Of a stretch of DNA of 64,000 nucleotides, positions 1-9,141 are shown piece by piece (position 1 is the stretch's first letter; each line of letters starts with the position of its first letter). The translations under genes were made by a program, and so were the position numbers. The notes beneath the pieces were generated by a model. The model saw nothing but the letters and a program-made list of their open reading frames with translations. It did no database searches and was not told the DNA's origin. This DNA comes from Paraburkholderia sartisoli (GTDB taxonomy: Bacteria; Pseudomonadota; Gammaproteobacteria; Burkholderiales; Burkholderiaceae), in the NCBI RefSeq assembly GCF_900107685.1, contig NZ_FNRQ01000001.1:372001-436000 (forward strand). The letters run 5' to 3'.

Positions 1-413
1 TCGAGGGCGGCAAGCGGCCGTTCCACACGATCATCCCGGCGTTCCTCACGCAGCAGGTCGACGGCCAGCAGGAAGCGGTCATGAGCTTCGGCGTGATGGG
101 CGGCGACATGCAGCCGCAGGGCCATCTGCAATCCGTCGTGCGGATGCTCGACTATGGCCAGCAGCCGCAGGCCGCGTGCGATGCGCCGCGCTGGAAGGTC
201 AACCACGACTTCACGATCGACATCGAATCCACCCTCGACCCGCAAACTGCCAGCGCGCTGGAAGGCCTCGGTCACACGATCAAGTCCGTCGACGACCCGT
301 ACATGGATTTCGGCTCGGGCCAGTACATCTGGAAGCTCGACCGCAATGAGCCGGAGCGCGGCTATGTGGCGGCGAGCGACAGCCGGCGCGACGGGCTCGC
401 CGCGGGGTTCTAG
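1..413 (+). CDS. Gamma-glutamyltransferase family protein, C-terminal end (partial)
   Basis: Only the last 136 residues are visible; the gene begins before the window and the frame is open from base 3. The segment has the typical end of a gamma-glutamyltranspeptidase small subunit: a stretch reading MSFGVMGGDMQPQGH, then the DAPRW motif, then a late LEGLGH element before the stop. The family consists of Ntn-hydrolases that cleave or transfer gamma-glutamyl groups from glutathione and related compounds, usually in the periplasm. The catalytic Thr lies outside the window, so activity cannot be judged. Family membership is likely; the substrate is unknown. Confidence 0.8.
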   Translation, partial: EGGKRPFHTIIPAFLTQQVDGQQEAVMSFGVMGGDMQPQGHLQSVVRMLDYGQQPQAACDAPRWKVNHDFTIDIESTLDPQTASALEGLGHTIKSVDDPYMDFGSGQYIWKLDRNEPERGYVAASDSRRDGLAAGF

Positions 414-921
414 TACAGGGGAGAAGCCATGCCCCGGATGCGACGGCGCGTGAAACGCAGCGCCGCCCGTCGTGTCCGTCTTGCGTTTTTCCCGCTGGGT
501 GAGGTCGCGCGCGTTCCATGACCGGCCGGTGAGAACCGCGCTTACTCCAGGTGTCTTACTTCAGGCGTTCGACGCAACAGTGGGCGAGATATCAGGCGCA
601 GCAAAAAACGGCAGCCGTTGTTCGCGGCTGCTTTTTTTCGTCCGCCTTACGCGTGATTTCGGCCGGTTACCAATGTGGTGCAACCGGCGTTTGACGAATG
701 TCGACGGGCTGGGCGCTTTCCCTGGTATCGCGCGGAACTGCGGGCAGTCGGCATGGTCTGTGCTGTGGTATCTGCATATTTGCGCAACATTGGCTAAGAT
801 GCAGTTGAGGGGGGTTAAACATTTCAAAGCGCTGTATGTGGCAACGATGCGCAGCGAGCCGGGCAAGCGGCATACGGCCTGGCAAGTTCCCGTGTCGCGA
901 CAGCTTTTGGGAGCACGAACA
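414..921. other. Intergenic region, about 500 bp
   Basis: This gap separates the gamma-glutamyltransferase gene from the ferritin-like gene. It holds one clear hairpin terminator (annotated separately at 605-638). The frame of the downstream gene stays open back to 472, but the upstream part has no good ribosome site and no recognisable domain, so it is treated as non-coding. I found no convincing sigma-70 promoter with correct spacing. Confidence 0.5.
605..638 (+). terminator. Rho-independent terminator
   Basis: A seven-base stem GCAGCCG (611-617) pairs with CGGCTGC (625-631) around a seven-base loop and is followed by seven T residues. An A-rich run precedes the stem, so it could also act on the other strand. 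It probably ends the transcript that comes from the gamma-glutamyltransferase gene. Confidence 0.8.
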
Positions 922-1749
922 ATGCGAACAGACTCCATGCACGCGATGCCCTGGCGTATCGAGGACATCGATCTTAGCCGGATCGACCGGCAGAAGGCGG
1001 CCGTCAACGAGGATCTGCTGTTGTTGCTGTGCGCGGCGTCGTTCATTGAAAGCGGCACCGATCTCTACACGAGCAATCTCAGCACGTTCTTCAATGGCGA
1101 CCGCGAAGTGTCCGCGTGGCTCAACAATGAATGGGAGCCCGAGGAAATGCAGCACGGGCGCGCGCTCAAGACCTACATCGCGCACGTGTGGCCGGAATTC
1201 GACTGGGATACGGCGTTTCACAACTTCTTCGAAGAGTACAAGCTGACCTGTTCGTTCGAAGACTTCGAAAAGACGCGTGCGCTCGAAATGGTTGCGCGGT
1301 GCGTCGTCGAAACGGGCACGGCAACGCTGTATCGGGCGATCGGCGAATGCTCGGATGAACCCGTGCTGAAGGAAATCACCGACAACATCCGTACCGATGA
1401 AGTGCGCCACTACAAACACTTTCTCCGATACTTCAAGAAGTACAACCGGATCGAAGGTAACGGCCGGCTGGCTGTGCTGGGTGCGCTGATGCGTCGTGTG
1501 ATGGAGATCAAGAACGAAGACTCGGAGATCGCGCTGCGTCATGTGTTTGCGATCCGTTATCCCGAGCGCGTCAACGATCCGGCCTACAATCGCAGCCGCG
1601 CGGCGCGCGTCAATACGCTGGTGCGGCGCAATCTGTCGGCCGATATGTGCGTGAAGATGCTGCTCAAGCCGCTCGATCTGCCCGCGAAGATCCAGCCGGG
1701 CGTGCACTATCCACTCGCGAAGATCACGCAGCACGTGTTCTTTCGGTAG
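922..1749 (+). CDS. Ferritin-like diiron protein related to acyl-ACP desaturases
   Basis: A 275-residue protein with the pattern of a four-helix-bundle diiron carboxylate protein. Putative ligands are E43, E75 with H78 (EEMQHG), E130, and E160 with H163 (DEVRH). The two E-x-x-H motifs closely resemble the EENRHG and DEKRHE motifs of soluble acyl-ACP desaturases, so it may act on an acyl chain or another oxygen-dependent substrate, but that is inference. The start at 922 is chosen because a GGGAG ribosome site sits just upstream; the frame is open further back without support. The gene is preceded by a terminator and looks monocistronic. The substrate cannot be read from the sequence. Confidence 0.75.
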   Translation: MRTDSMHAMPWRIEDIDLSRIDRQKAAVNEDLLLLLCAASFIESGTDLYTSNLSTFFNGDREVSAWLNNEWEPEEMQHGRALKTYIAHVWPEFDWDTAFHNFFEEYKLTCSFEDFEKTRALEMVARCVVETGTATLYRAIGECSDEPVLKEITDNIRTDEVRHYKHFLRYFKKYNRIEGNGRLAVLGALMRRVMEIKNEDSEIALRHVFAIRYPERVNDPAYNRSRAARVNTLVRRNLSADMCVKMLLKPLDLPAKIQPGVHYPLAKITQHVFFR

Positions 1750-1857
1750 CCCCGAACAACGCGCGCGGCGCATGCCGCGGCGTGGCAGTGACCGGATGGC
1801 CCGCCTGCGCGGGCCATTCTGCATTCTGTGTTGTATGACCCCACATGGAGCGACGTA

Positions 1858-2376
1858 ATGACCGCCTCAACGGATCGCGAGCGAGCACTCGAGCAGGACG
1901 TGTTCGACGAATGGCCGCCCGCATTGCGAGCGGCGTTCGATGGAACATCGCTGGAGACGAAGATCGGCTTCACCGCATCGCTCATCACCCGCGATGCGAA
2001 CGGTCATCTGCGCACGTCGCTGCTCGGCGTCGGCGAGTTGTACGCGCCGGACTCGCGCACGCTGTGTCTCGCGCTGTGGCCGCATTCGCGTGCTGCCCGC
2101 GCGCTCTCTGGAGGCGGCCGCGCGGCGCTGACCTTCGTCTTCGACGATGCGTTCTATCAGGTGCAACTCGATATCGAACCGCTGCCCGGGACGGGCGGCG
2201 ACCTGGCGTGCTTCACGGGGTCAATCGATACGGGCGAAGCGCAGCGCGTGCGTTATGCGCGCCTCACCGGCGGCATTACGTTCGATCTGGAAGGGGAGCG
2301 CGAGACGGTGCTCGACCGATGGAAGCAACAGATCGAGCACCTGAAAAAAACGGCCGGAGCAAGCCCCGGCCGTTAG
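1858..2376 (+). CDS. Putative split-barrel (PNP-oxidase-like) flavin-binding protein
   Basis: A 172-residue protein. The segment around residues 45-105 (LITRDANGHLRTSLLGVGEL, then LALWPHSRAARAL, then a strand ending FYQVQL) has the shape of the FMN-binding split-barrel, or pyridoxamine-phosphate-oxidase-like, fold. No specific reaction can be assigned. The ATG at 1858 has GGAG about ten bases upstream and is preferred over the in-frame GTG at 1828. Its last codons overlap the hairpin that terminates the convergent helicase gene. The family call comes from sequence pattern alone and is moderate. Confidence 0.55.
   Translation: MTASTDRERALEQDVFDEWPPALRAAFDGTSLETKIGFTASLITRDANGHLRTSLLGVGELYAPDSRTLCLALWPHSRAARALSGGGRAALTFVFDDAFYQVQLDIEPLPGTGGDLACFTGSIDTGEAQRVRYARLTGGITFDLEGERETVLDRWKQQIEHLKKTAGASPGR
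2344..2373 (-). terminator. Rho-independent terminator of rhlE, inside the 3' end of the convergent gene
   Basis: Read on the minus strand, ACGGCCGG pairs with CCGGCCGT (stem arms 2366-2373 and 2350-2357) and is followed by seven T residues. It lies about 35 bases past the rhlE stop. The stem forms the last codons of the plus-strand gene that ends at 2376, so the two convergent genes share this DNA. Confidence 0.75.
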
Positions 2377-2406
2377 TTCGCTGATGCGAGCGATGGAACC
2401 TGCAGT

Positions 2407-3972
2407 CTAGCGACCGCGCTGTCCACCGTTACGCGCAGGATGCGATCCGCGCGGCGCGCCGCCGCCCAGCAGGGCGCCGGCATTGCCGCCCGCCTGCTGC
2501 GGCTTGCGCGGCGCGTGCTGTCCGTTCGCACTGCCGTTGCCACCCTCGTGCGACGCGGCGCGCGGCTTGTCGTGATGACGCGTGGTTTCGTGACGCGGAT
2601 TGTCCTTGCGCACCTGGGCCGGACCGTTGCTCACGGGCTTGCCGCCCTGGGCATGCGCCTGCTGTGGCTTTTGCTGCGCACCGCCACGCGGGTTCTGGCG
2701 CGACTGCGCCGGCTTTGACGAAGACGCACCGTCACGCTTCGGCGCGCCGCCTTGCGGTTGCCGCGGCTGACGGCCGCCACCGCCGCCACCTTGCCCGCGG
2801 CGCAGGATCGGCTCCGGCTTTGCCGTCGGATCCGGCTCGAAGCCCGCGATCACTTCCTGCGGTACCGGACGCTTGATCAGCTTCTCGATGTCCTTCAGCA
2901 GCTGCAGCTCGTCGACGCACACGAGCGAGATCGCCTCGCCCGTCGCGCCCGCGCGACCCGTACGGCCTATGCGGTGAACGTAGTCTTCCGGCACGTTCGG
3001 CAGATCGAAGTTGACGACGTGCGGCAACTGGTCGATGTCGATCCCGCGCGCGGCGATATCGGTCGCGACGAGCACCTGCAGCGTCGCATCCTTGAACTCG
3101 GCGAGCGCACGGGTGCGCGCCGACTGGCTCTTGTTGCCGTGAATGGCGAGCGCGCTGATGCCATCCTTCGTCAGCTGTTCGGCGAGGCGGTTCGCGCCGT
3201 GCTTCGTGCGCGTGAACACCAGCACCTGGAACCAGTTGTGTTGCCGGATCAGGTGCGTGAGCAGTTCGCGCTTCTTGTCGCGATCGACCGGGTGGATCTT
3301 TTGCGCGACCAGTTCGGCCGTCGTATTGCGGCGCGCGACTTCGATCAGCGCCGGCGAGTCGAGCAGATTGTCGGCGAGGGTCTTGATCTCGTCGGAGAAC
3401 GTCGCGGAGAACAGCAGATTCTGGCGCTTCGCCGGCAGCTTCGCGAGCACGCGTTTGATGTCGTGGATGAAGCCCATGTCGAGCATGCGGTCGGCTTCGT
3501 CGAGCACGAGAATATCGAGCTGCGACAGATCGATCGTCTTTTGCTGCATGTGGTCGAGCAGACGGCCCGGCGTCGCCACGACGATATCGACGCCGCGTCG
3601 CAGCGCATCGATCTGCGGATTGATGCCGACGCCGCCGAACATCACGGTCGACTTCAGCTTCAGGTATTTGCCGTACTGGCGCACGCTTTCTTCGACCTGC
3701 GCGGCGAGTTCGCGCGTCGGCGTGAGAATCAGCGCGCGCACCGCGCGCTTGCCGCTTGCGTTGTTGACCGGTTGCATCGTCGTCAGACGTTGCAGGATCG
3801 GCAGGGTGAAGCCGGCAGTTTTGCCGGTGCCGGTCTGGGCGCCGGCAAGAAGATCGCCGCCATTCAGCACGGCAGGTATCGCCTGCGTCTGGATCGGCGT
3901 CGGGGAGGTGTAGCCCAGTTCGTGTACAGCGCGGACCAGCGGTTCGGACAAGCCGAGGGAATCAAAAGACAT
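2407..3972 (-). CDS. rhlE: DEAD-box RNA helicase RhlE
   Basis: A 521-residue ATP-dependent RNA helicase. The helicase motifs appear in order: a Q-motif region ([10 protein letters not shown]), motif I AQTGTGKT near residue 45, [21 protein letters not shown], then the C-terminal RecA domain with RGIDI and [10 protein letters not shown]. After about residue 385 the protein turns into a Gly/Gln/Arg/Pro-rich basic tail, typical of RhlE proteins that act on ribosomal RNA or in RNA decay. The start at 3972 gives the canonical MSFDSLGL beginning and has an AAAGAG ribosome site; the frame is open 25 codons further upstream. It is followed by its own terminator. Confidence 0.95.
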   Translation of the reverse strand: MSFDSLGLSEPLVRAVHELGYTSPTPIQTQAIPAVLNGGDLLAGAQTGTGKTAGFTLPILQRLTTMQPVNNASGKRAVRALILTPTRELAAQVEESVRQYGKYLKLKSTVMFGGVGINPQIDALRRGVDIVVATPGRLLDHMQQKTIDLSQLDILVLDEADRMLDMGFIHDIKRVLAKLPAKRQNLLFSATFSDEIKTLADNLLDSPALIEVARRNTTAELVAQKIHPVDRDKKRELLTHLIRQHNWFQVLVFTRTKHGANRLAEQLTKDGISALAIHGNKSQSARTRALAEFKDATLQVLVATDIAARGIDIDQLPHVVNFDLPNVPEDYVHRIGRTGRAGATGEAISLVCVDELQLLKDIEKLIKRPVPQEVIAGFEPDPTAKPEPILRRGQGGGGGGRQPRQPQGGAPKRDGASSSKPAQSRQNPRGGAQQKPQQAHAQGGKPVSNGPAQVRKDNPRHETTRHHDKPRAASHEGGNGSANGQHAPRKPQQAGGNAGALLGGGAPRGSHPARNGGQRGR

Positions 3973-4181
3973 AGAAACTCTTTGTAAATGCAGATGTGGC
4001 GACCCGCTCGTTCGCAGCCGGAAAAGGCGCGATGAAAGCGGAAGCAAAGACCGGGGCGTGAGCCGGGGCCTGAAGCTGATCGCCGGGAAATCGGCGGTAC
4101 GCTCGCTGGCGTACCGGATGCATCAACGCGCTATCAAGACACGTCGACTGGCGTTAAGTTGCATTTCGCCGCCGTGGAATG

Positions 4182-4802
4182 TCATGCGACGTAGCGCGCG
4201 ACACTGACGAATTGGCACAGACTGCCGGCCAGCACGAACAGGTGCCAGATGCCATGTCCATGCCGGATGCGCTCGTCGTTGATGAAGAAGTAGATGCCGG
4301 CGCTGTAGATGAGACCGCCGGCCACGAGCCATGCGGTGCCTGCTGGCGGCAATGCTTCCACCAGCGGACGAATGGCAACGAGCGCGAGCCACCCCATCAA
4401 TACATACAGCACCATCGAAACGCTGCGGGTGCGTCGCCCGAGCGTCAGTTCCTGCGTGATACCGAGGGCTGCGAGCCCCCAGCTCACACCGAACAGCGAC
4501 CAGCCCCACGGACCACGCAGCGTAACCAGCGTGAACGGCGTGTAACTGCCGGCGATCAGCAGATAGATCGCCGAATGGTCGCATTTTTGCAGGATCGCCT
4601 TCAGACGCGGATGGCGAACACTGTGGTAAAGCGTGGAGATAGCATACAGCACGAACAGCATTGCACCGTAGACGGCGAAACTGACGACCTTGTACGCATC
4701 GCCATCGAGCGCGCCCATCGTGACGAGCGTCGCCAGCCCCGCCACCGACAGCACGGCGCCGACGAGGTGGGTAATGCTGTTGAATCGCTCACCGAAATGC
4801 AC
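4182..4802 (-). CDS. Hemolysin III / PAQR-family membrane protein
   Basis: A 206-residue integral membrane protein with seven probable transmembrane segments. It carries the family's conserved patches: an N-terminal E-x-x-N-x-x-T-H-L, then STLYHS, CDHSAIYLLIAGSYTPF, and near the C-terminus HGHGIWHLFVLAG. The His, Asp and Ser residues in these motifs are thought to form a metal-dependent hydrolase site in this superfamily. The name hemolysin III is historical; the role in this organism is unknown. It sits alone between rhlE and the cytochrome operon on the same strand. Confidence 0.85.
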   Translation of the reverse strand: MHFGERFNSITHLVGAVLSVAGLATLVTMGALDGDAYKVVSFAVYGAMLFVLYAISTLYHSVRHPRLKAILQKCDHSAIYLLIAGSYTPFTLVTLRGPWGWSLFGVSWGLAALGITQELTLGRRTRSVSMVLYVLMGWLALVAIRPLVEALPPAGTAWLVAGGLIYSAGIYFFINDERIRHGHGIWHLFVLAGSLCQFVSVARYVA

Positions 4803-4939
4803 GGCACTCTCCTGCCTGCCCTCATGCGCTTCATGCTACACGCGCGACGGCAACTGAACCTCAAAACCAGAACCCGGCAAAAACAAAGGGCGCAGCCCGC
4901 GAAAACCGCTGGCCGCGCCCCGGATGCATCCGGCGTCGC

Positions 4940-6238
4940 TTAATCGAGCGGCGCCGAACGCAGATCGCTGACCTGTTGCGGCGACACCGGCTGGCCGTGG
5001 TTGCCCCACGACATACGGATGTACGTCACCACTGCAGCCACTTCCTGATTCGACAGCGACTGGGCAAACGGCGGCATGCCATACGGCTTCGGATTGCCAC
5101 CCGTGCTCGGCGGATAACCGCCGTTCAGCACCATGCGGATCGGGTTCACAGCCGACGGCATCTGGATCGACTGGTTGTTCGCGAGCGGCGGGAAGTTAGG
5201 CGGCTGGCCGAGACCATTCGCTTCGTGACACTTCGCGCAGTTGTCAGTGTAGATCTTCTGACCTTGCTTCAGCAGTTCGCCGCCGAACTGTTCCGACGTT
5301 TCGAGCTGCAGACCTTCCGGCGCTTCCTTCTTCTGCGGAATGGTCTTCAGGTACGTCGACATCGCGTGGATGTCGTCGTCCGACATGTACTGCAGGCTGT
5401 TGTGAACCACTTCAGCCATCGGACCGAACACCGCGCCACGGTTCGACACACCGGTCTTCAGCAGATCGGCGATGTCCTTCGTGTCCCAGTCGCCGAGGCC
5501 GGCTTCCTTGTTCGACGTCAGCGAAGGCGCATACCAGTTCTGCAGCGGGATCAGACCGCCAGCAAACGCCGCCGAGCTCACCGGACCGCCCATCGCGTTG
5601 ATCGACGTGTGGCACATGCCGCAGTGGCCAAGGCCTTCGATCAGGTACGCGCCGCGGTTCCATTCGACCGACTTGGTCGGATCGGCCTTGTACTCGCCTT
5701 CACGGAAGAACAGCGTGCGCCAGCCAATCAGCATGTTGCGCTGGTTGAACGGGAACCGGAGTTCGTGCGGACGGCTCGGCACGTTCACCGGCGTGACCGA
5801 ACGCAGATACGCGTAGATCGCGTCCGAATCGGCGCGCGTGACCTTCGTGTAGCTCGTGAACGGGAAGCCCGGATACAGCAGGCTGCCGTCCTTCGAACGG
5901 CCCGTGTGCATCGCGCGGTAGAAGTCGTCCTGGGTCCACTTGCCGATGCCGTACTGGTCGTCCGGCGTGATGTTCGGCGTGAACATCGTGCCGAACGGCG
6001 TGGCCATCGGCAGGCCGCCGGCGAACGTCTTGCCGCCGCGCACCGTGTGGCACGCGATACAGTCGCCGGCGCGGGCGAGATACTCGCCCTTCTTGATCAG
6101 TTCGGCCTGGTCGGCGGGCGTTGCCGCAACGGCTGAACCGTTATGCAGGTTGTCGCCGCCGGTCCACAGGACCGGAACAAGCGCGGCGGCTGCTGCGACG
6201 ACAACAGCCGAAAGTGCGAAAAGGGACTTGCGTTTCAT
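4940..6238 (-). CDS. Three-haem c-type cytochrome (AdhB-like)
   Basis: A 432-residue exported cytochrome with an N-terminal signal segment (MKRKSLFALSAVVVAAAAAL) and three haem-c sites: CIACH at 60-64, CGMCH at 206-210 and CAKCH at 334-338. This spacing and length match the three-haem subunit of membrane-bound alcohol, sugar and aldehyde dehydrogenases, which passes electrons from the dehydrogenase to quinone or the oxidase. It starts 21 bases after the stop of the di-haem cytochrome gene, so the two are probably one operon. No dehydrogenase catalytic subunit lies next to them, so the electron donor is unknown. Confidence 0.9.
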   Translation of the reverse strand: MKRKSLFALSAVVVAAAAALVPVLWTGGDNLHNGSAVAATPADQAELIKKGEYLARAGDCIACHTVRGGKTFAGGLPMATPFGTMFTPNITPDDQYGIGKWTQDDFYRAMHTGRSKDGSLLYPGFPFTSYTKVTRADSDAIYAYLRSVTPVNVPSRPHELRFPFNQRNMLIGWRTLFFREGEYKADPTKSVEWNRGAYLIEGLGHCGMCHTSINAMGGPVSSAAFAGGLIPLQNWYAPSLTSNKEAGLGDWDTKDIADLLKTGVSNRGAVFGPMAEVVHNSLQYMSDDDIHAMSTYLKTIPQKKEAPEGLQLETSEQFGGELLKQGQKIYTDNCAKCHEANGLGQPPNFPPLANNQSIQMPSAVNPIRMVLNGGYPPSTGGNPKPYGMPPFAQSLSNQEVAAVVTYIRMSWGNHGQPVSPQQVSDLRSAPLD

Positions 6239-6259
6239 TTGAATATCTCTCCCGGTGCC

Positions 6260-6991
6260 TTATTGCGGTTCGCTGCCGCAGGCAAGCGGAGTCTTCATCG
6301 AACGGGCAGGAGCCGGCACGGGGTTATGCGGAGCCGGCTGCGTGGAAAGCCATGCCGCGACGGCGTTCACGTCTTCATCGGTAAGGCGCGTGGCGATCGT
6401 GTGCATGCAATCGGGGTCGACCGCGTGGCGCGTACCCGAGCGCCATGAGCCGAGCTGTGCGCTGATGTAGTCGGCATGCAGGCCGACGAGGCCCGGAATG
6501 GCCGGTTCCATGCCCGTCAGGGCCTTGCCGTGACAGGCCACGCACGCGGGAATCTGCTTCGAGACATCGCCGTGCAGCACGATCTGCTCGCCGCGCGAGA
6601 GCGTCGTGGCCGAAACGGTCGGCTTCGCAGGCGGCGGATAGGGCGGACGCTGTTGCGAGAAGTACGTCGCGATCTGATGGAGATAGTCGTCCGAGAGATA
6701 CGTGACGAGGTAGTTCATCGGCGGGTACTTGCGACGGCCTTCGCGGAAATTCTGCAGCTGGTTGAACAGATAGTCAGCCGGCTTGCCCGCGAGGCGCGGG
6801 AAGTAGTCGTTATCGGTACCCTGACCATGGGAGCCGTGGCACGCAGTACAACCCTGCACGCGTGACTCCATCGTGTCCGGGGCTTTGGGCTGGGTCTGCG
6901 CATTCGCTGCGCTGAAGACGCCTGCACTGCCGATCAACAGAACGGCGAGCAATGGGCGGAAAATGCGTCTTGAAGACACGCGTAACTCCAT
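6260..6991 (-). CDS. Di-haem cytochrome c (c4-like)
   Basis: A 243-residue exported protein. A signal peptide (residues 1 to about 31, ending SAANA) is followed by two haem sites, CTACH at 48-52 and CVACH at 150-154, each in a class I cytochrome domain. Likely Met axial ligands are in the segments around YPPMNYL and further on. It is the first gene of a two-gene operon with the three-haem cytochrome. The start at 6991 is chosen for the signal peptide; the ribosome site is weak, and the frame stays open to 7276 without other support. It probably carries electrons in the periplasm. Confidence 0.88.
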   Translation of the reverse strand: MELRVSSRRIFRPLLAVLLIGSAGVFSAANAQTQPKAPDTMESRVQGCTACHGSHGQGTDNDYFPRLAGKPADYLFNQLQNFREGRRKYPPMNYLVTYLSDDYLHQIATYFSQQRPPYPPPAKPTVSATTLSRGEQIVLHGDVSKQIPACVACHGKALTGMEPAIPGLVGLHADYISAQLGSWRSGTRHAVDPDCMHTIATRLTDEDVNAVAAWLSTQPAPHNPVPAPARSMKTPLACGSEPQ

Positions 6992-7448
6992 CAAAATCAG
7001 GGGACCTGACCGAACTTCGAGCGGCTCGGTGTGGAAGCCAGCCGGCGCTGCGGCGACGCAGCATTCTATCATCGATGACTGATGGTGACTATTTGACTCA
7101 TTGACGTGAGTTCCGGCCTTGCGCATCGATGCGACAGTTTGCCGCAGAATGTGCGCCACCTGCATCGAAGGGGCCGGCGAGACGTTTGAAACCATCGCGC
7201 GTCGAGGGCATCGAAGCGTACACTCGCGGGTCTTGCCGGCGTCGCTGCTCCGTGTCCGGTCTGCTTTCGCGTTCACTCCGTTTTTCCTGGTTTTTCCCGT
7301 TTTTTTCTGTTCATCTCCTCATTTCATTCATGAAGCCAACTGATTTTGTCTGCCTGCTGCTGCCGGATTCCGTGATCGAAAACCCGTCTTTGACGCATGA
7401 AGCGGCGCCGGGCGCGCGTTGCCGCGTGGACAGCACAGGCGCCGCGCG
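6992..7448. other. Divergent intergenic region between cytochrome operon and copD-like gene
   Basis: This gap of about 460 bp must hold the promoters for the minus-strand cytochrome operon and the plus-strand CopD-like gene. It contains a long pyrimidine-rich tract around 7265-7325. A small open frame from 7330 to 7452 (40 codons, ATG start) overlaps the CopD-like start by ATGA; it lacks a ribosome site and is listed only as an observation. No other element is recognised. Confidence 0.4.
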
Positions 7449-8378
7449 ATGAGCGTCAATGGACTGTGGATCGGGCAGGTCGCGATGGCCTCGCTGATGA
7501 ACATTGCTTTTGCGTTTGCCGTCGGGTCGGCGCTCCTCGCGGCGTGGCTCGCGAAGGACGGTGGCCAGACTATCGCGCCCGCGCGTCCGGCGTTGCTGTG
7601 CGCGCAACGCGCGCTGGTGACGGGGGCCGTCGTGCTGGTGCTCGCCGATCTCGGCTGGCTTGTGTATGAAAGTGCGACGATGAGCGGCGTCGGTTTGCCC
7701 GAGGCGTTCGGCGTCGTGCCCTCCGTACTCACGCAGACGCACGTCGGCTTTGCCTGGAGTCTCGCGTTCGGCGGCGCGCTTGTGCTGCTGCTGACGTCGG
7801 TGGCCAGCCATGAGGGGGTGTTGCGCAACGCGCTGCTGTGGCTTGCGGTGATCGCCGTCGCGGCAGGCAAGGCGGCGCTCGGCCACGCGGCGGATGCCGG
7901 CATTGCGTCGGCGGCAATCGGCATGCATACGCTGCATGTGCTCGTCACGAGCGTGTGGGGCGGTCTCGCGCTGTCCGCGGGGCTGACCGTGCTACCGGCG
8001 CTGGATACGTCGACCGCGCGCGGCGTGCTGATCCGCACGGCGGGCCAGGTGTCCAGCGTGTCGCTCGTCGCGGTCGTGTTCGTGCTGCTGACGGGCGCGT
8101 TCAACGCGGCGCGCGGTTCGGGCGGCTCGTTCGAAGCCATCGACACCAGCACGTGGGGCCATGTGCTGATCCTCAAGCTGGCGCTGGTCGCGCTCGCGCT
8201 CGTGCTGGGCGGACTCAACCGCTTTTCGGCGCTGCCGCGCCTGCGGCGCAGCGCGTCGACCGTGGATGCGCACACGTTCAACAACGTGATGTATCTGGAA
8301 GCGCTCGCGATGCTGGGCGTGTTCGTCGCGGCGGCCGTGCTGTCGCACAGCATTCCTGCCTTCGCCGCGATGGGCTGA
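7449..8378 (+). CDS. CopD-family copper resistance membrane protein
   Basis: A 309-residue protein with about eight hydrophobic segments. It resembles the CopD domain of copper-resistance and copper-uptake proteins, including the His in an HTLHVLVTSVWGGLAL segment near residue 160 and a His-containing final helix (AAAVLSHSIP). CopD proteins sit in the inner membrane and are thought to move copper with periplasmic CopC, but no copC gene is visible here. The ATG at 7449 is preferred over a TTG at 7419. It is divergent from a cytochrome operon, so a link to copper supply for oxidases is possible but unproven. Confidence 0.75.
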   Translation: MSVNGLWIGQVAMASLMNIAFAFAVGSALLAAWLAKDGGQTIAPARPALLCAQRALVTGAVVLVLADLGWLVYESATMSGVGLPEAFGVVPSVLTQTHVGFAWSLAFGGALVLLLTSVASHEGVLRNALLWLAVIAVAAGKAALGHAADAGIASAAIGMHTLHVLVTSVWGGLALSAGLTVLPALDTSTARGVLIRTAGQVSSVSLVAVVFVLLTGAFNAARGSGGSFEAIDTSTWGHVLILKLALVALALVLGGLNRFSALPRLRRSASTVDAHTFNNVMYLEALAMLGVFVAAAVLSHSIPAFAAMG

Positions 8379-8527
8379 TCCGGACTGTTCTCTACTGGTT
8401 GAACGATCGCCGCCGGTCAGCCGGCGACGAACACGCAAGAACATGGTTACCCGGCAGGAAGCAGGCGGTGGTGTGCATGACGCACGATGGTCGTATTCAC
8501 TGCGCCCATTGCGTGTCGAAAGCGAGC

Positions 8528-8830
8528 CTATTCGTAGCCCAGCTTGTGTCCGACGATCGGCGCGAAGAACAGCGCGATCGCCGCGCCCGCCACCTTGCCT
8601 TCGAGTTCGGCGAACGCCGCGCGTGTGCCGTACGCGTGTATCAGCAGATCGAATAGTTGCGGCACGCAGTAAAGCGCCGCTGCAGCGATGAAACATCGTT
8701 CGACGATCGGGATGCGCCAGCCGCGATCACATGCAACCGCCGCAAAGATGATCCGCGATACCGCGAATACCACCAGCGCGCCCACGGCAGCCTGTTCGCG
8801 GATCAGATAGTCAGGAAGATACTCACCCAT
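8528..8830 (-). CDS. Small integral membrane protein of unknown function
   Basis: A 100-residue protein with three predicted membrane helices (about residues 14-32, 44-62 and 78-92). An AGAGG ribosome site stands upstream of the ATG at 8830. I do not recognise a domain family. It stands alone on the minus strand between the CopD-like gene and the galactonate dehydratase gene. The helix pattern and ribosome site support a real gene, but function cannot be inferred. Confidence 0.55.
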   Translation of the reverse strand: MGEYLPDYLIREQAAVGALVVFAVSRIIFAAVACDRGWRIPIVERCFIAAAALYCVPQLFDLLIHAYGTRAAFAELEGKVAGAAIALFFAPIVGHKLGYE

Positions 8831-9141
8831 GTCTGCCTCTGGTTCATGTCGTTTTCAACCAGTTCAGCAAGGAGTGGGCCAGAGCTCAGACAGAACCCGG
8901 CGCGTCGCGCGCAACGCGTGATGCAGCAATGCTTCAGCCCTGGCGAGAGCAACGCGGACGTCGACGCGTCCGGCCGGTTTCCATCGTTTTTGAGCTTGAA
9001 CGTTACGTTACTGAAACGCCGCCGGATCGACGTCACGTAACACGTCGATGCGCGGCTTCGTCATAGAGGCGCGACGCAAACAGAAACGCCGCCCACAAAG
9101 GCGGCGTCCGTCACGCAGTCACGCTTGTGCGTTTCCCGTGC
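8831..9141. other. Intergenic region with a terminator for the galactonate dehydratase gene
   Basis: About 310 bp. The part near 9084-9107 is a hairpin annotated separately. A 77-codon minus-strand open frame (8803-9036) has no ribosome site or homology pattern and overlaps the small membrane protein, so it was not called. Nothing else is seen. Confidence 0.4.
9084..9107 (-). terminator. Hairpin terminator downstream of galactonate dehydratase gene
   Basis: An eight-base stem ACGCCGCC (9086-9093) pairs with GGCGGCGT (9100-9107) around a six-base loop. On the minus strand it is followed by TTTCTGTTTGCG, a weak T-rich tract. It lies 35 bases past the dgoD stop. Confidence 0.55.
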
